Part shown: positions 62,785 to 64,000 of the stretch, one piece after another
Layout of the letters: each line of letters starts with the position of its first letter
Position numbering within the stretch: the stretch's first letter is position 1
DNA from: Candidatus Pseudoruminococcus merdavium
GTDB lineage: Bacteria > Bacillota > Clostridia > Oscillospirales > Ruminococcaceae
Length of the DNA: 64,000 nt
Assembly: GCA_904419745.1 (NCBI GenBank)
Contig: CAJFSS010000005.1
Coordinates: forward strand, 62,001 to 126,000
Direction: 5' to 3'
Translations under genes and position numbers: made by a program
The notes under the pieces: generated by a model
What the model saw: only the letters and a program-made list of their open reading frames with translations
Told to the model about the DNA's origin: nothing
The model's database searches: none

Positions 62785-63888
62785 ATGCCTATGAATTTTG
62801 ACCTTGACAATGATTTTGAAAAAGTGGTTGCGATAAATGTTATCGGTGTCGGCGGTGGCGGCGGTAATGCGGTTGATCGGATGATTGGGTCTGGAATGCG
62901 CAGTGTGGATTTTATCGCAGTGAATACAGATCAGCAGGTTTTGCACCGTTCCCAGGCGACTCAAAAAATCCAGATTGGCGAGAAGCTGACCAAGGGCAGG
63001 GGAGCCGGTGGTTCTCCGGAAAAAGGCCAACGGGCGGCAGAAGAAAGCAGGGAAGAAATCGCAGCTGCGTTGAAAGGTTCGCAGATGGTATTTATTACCG
63101 CAGGAATGGGAGGAGGCACCGGGACAGGAGCTGCTCCTGTTATTGCGGAAATCGCCCGTGAAATGGGTATCCTGACTGTAGGAATTGTTACCAAGCCGTT
63201 TATGTTTGAAGGCAGAAAAAGAATGCAGCAGGCAGAAGAAGGTGTAGCTGCTCTTAAAGAGCATGTGGACTCCCTGGTGGTCATCCCAAATGAGCGTCTA
63301 AAGTTGATTAGCGAACAGAGAATCACCCTGGCTAATGCCTTTGATGCGGCAGATAATGTCCTCAAACAGGGCGTTCAGAGTATCTCTGATTTGATTAATG
63401 TCCCCGGTCTTGTCAATCTGGACTTTGCCGATGTTACGACCGTTATGAAGGATGCGGGCTTTGCTCACATGGGCGTTGGCCGTGCACAAGGAAAAGACAA
63501 GGCTGAAGCGGCGGCGGCAGCGGCAATTTCCAGCCCGTTGTTGGAAACTTCTATCAATGGTGCGCACGGCGTTATCATTAATATTACCTCTTCTCCGGAT
63601 ATTGGACTGGATGAGGTGGATATTGCTTCCTCTATGATTACCAAGGCGGCTCATCCGGATGCCACTATTATCTGGGGTGCTGCATTTGATGACAGTTTCC
63701 AGGATGAGATGCAGGTCACAGTAATTGCCACTGGTTTTGATACGGATGACAAGGTTGATGGGAATCATCCAGCCTTTAACCTCCTCAATAAGGAATCGAA
63801 TGATTCCAGAGGCGCCGCAGAAATGGTGTCTGAAGGGGAAAAAGATGACTTTGGCGATATTCTGACTCTCTTTAAAAGTAAACGGTAA
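62785..63888 (+). CDS. ftsZ: Cell division GTPase FtsZ
   Basis: This 367-residue tubulin homologue builds the Z-ring. It has the [13 protein letters not shown] nucleotide loop near residue 22, the tubulin signature [14 protein letters not shown] near 110, and N-x-D-F-A-D-V near 210. The C-terminal linker is short (about 45 residues) and ends [13 protein letters not shown], where the partner-binding tail is normally found. GGGGG precedes the ATG at 62785. No ftsA is adjacent. Confidence 0.97.
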   Translation: MPMNFDLDNDFEKVVAINVIGVGGGGGNAVDRMIGSGMRSVDFIAVNTDQQVLHRSQATQKIQIGEKLTKGRGAGGSPEKGQRAAEESREEIAAALKGSQMVFITAGMGGGTGTGAAPVIAEIAREMGILTVGIVTKPFMFEGRKRMQQAEEGVAALKEHVDSLVVIPNERLKLISEQRITLANAFDAADNVLKQGVQSISDLINVPGLVNLDFADVTTVMKDAGFAHMGVGRAQGKDKAEAAAAAAISSPLLETSINGAHGVIINITSSPDIGLDEVDIASSMITKAAHPDATIIWGAAFDDSFQDEMQVTVIATGFDTDDKVDGNHPAFNLLNKESNDSRGAAEMVSEGEKDDFGDILTLFKSKR

Positions 63889-63905
63889 GCGTACATAAAA
63901 CGTGG

Positions 63906-63936
63906 ACAGGCCGCGGGGATTCTGCGGCCTGTTTTC
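63906..63936 (+). terminator. Terminator of the dcw cluster
   Basis: ACAGGCCGC/GCGGCCTGT stem followed by TTTT, 18 bases after the ftsZ stop. From there to the window end (about 60 bases) I see no further feature. Confidence 0.85.
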
Positions 63937-64000
63937 TCTTGCGGACAGAGCAAGATTTCCAATATAATCATGTGATACGATGTAGCGAGAAGCCCACAAG

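Overview
The window comes from a spore-forming member of the Clostridia, most likely an Oscillospirales/Ruminococcaceae-type gut bacterium (family-level placement is inference). The evidence is an alpha/beta-type small acid-soluble spore protein, adjacent sipL-like and spoIVA genes, a Gram-positive division and cell wall (dcw) cluster with divIB, DUF881 and small-basic-protein genes before ftsZ, and Gram-positive ribosome binding sites throughout.

Positions 1 to about 22605 are the right-hand part of an integrative and conjugative element, with every gene on the minus strand. Read from its right end it carries a tyrosine integrase, a ParA/ParB pair, a coiled-coil protein, a CpaE-like P-loop protein with a small membrane partner, a repeat-rich anchored protein, a large thioester/Cna-B adhesin whose signal peptide is out of frame, a second surface protein, a coiled-coil membrane protein, an ArdC-like protein, a primase-like replication protein, and then the conjugation machine (VirB2-like, VirD4, VirB6-like, PrgI-like, VirB4). 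VirB4 runs off the left edge and no relaxase is visible. The right boundary is the 3' part of a tRNA-Lys(UUU) gene (22606-22650) still followed by its own terminator, so the element sits in that tRNA. The intact tRNA should lie beyond the left edge. A GC-rich palindrome occurs three times in the element, twice at the borders of parAB, and is a candidate ParB site.

Positions 22.9-28.9 kb hold a small minus-strand RiPP-type locus: a radical SAM/SPASM maturase, a TIGR04066-like maturation protein, an acyl-carrier-related protein and a six-cysteine precursor peptide. Two paralogous orphan solute-binding lipoproteins follow. Both are out of frame, each by a slippage-type lesion: one at an A7 heptamer, the other at a 34-bp tandem duplication.

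Positions 29-48 kb are ordinary chromosome: a DUF3737 protein, a sugar phosphate isomerase/epimerase, SASP, a thioredoxin with an unusual active site, aspartate carbamoyltransferase with a PyrI-like zinc tail, a DUF6062 protein, 8-oxoguanine glycosylase, an RluD-type pseudouridine synthase, RlmB, a large membrane protein resembling a catalytically dead P-type ATPase, an EF-G paralogue, the sporulation pair SipL-like/SpoIVA, and HypA/HypB.

Positions 48.5-63.9 kb are the dcw cluster on the plus strand: mraZ, rsmH, ftsL-like, PASTA-PBP, murE, murF, mraY, ftsW, murG, murA, divIB, DUF881, sbp, ftsZ. murD is absent from its usual place between mraY and ftsW. The cluster starts at a strong sigma-A-type promoter and ends at a terminator after ftsZ.
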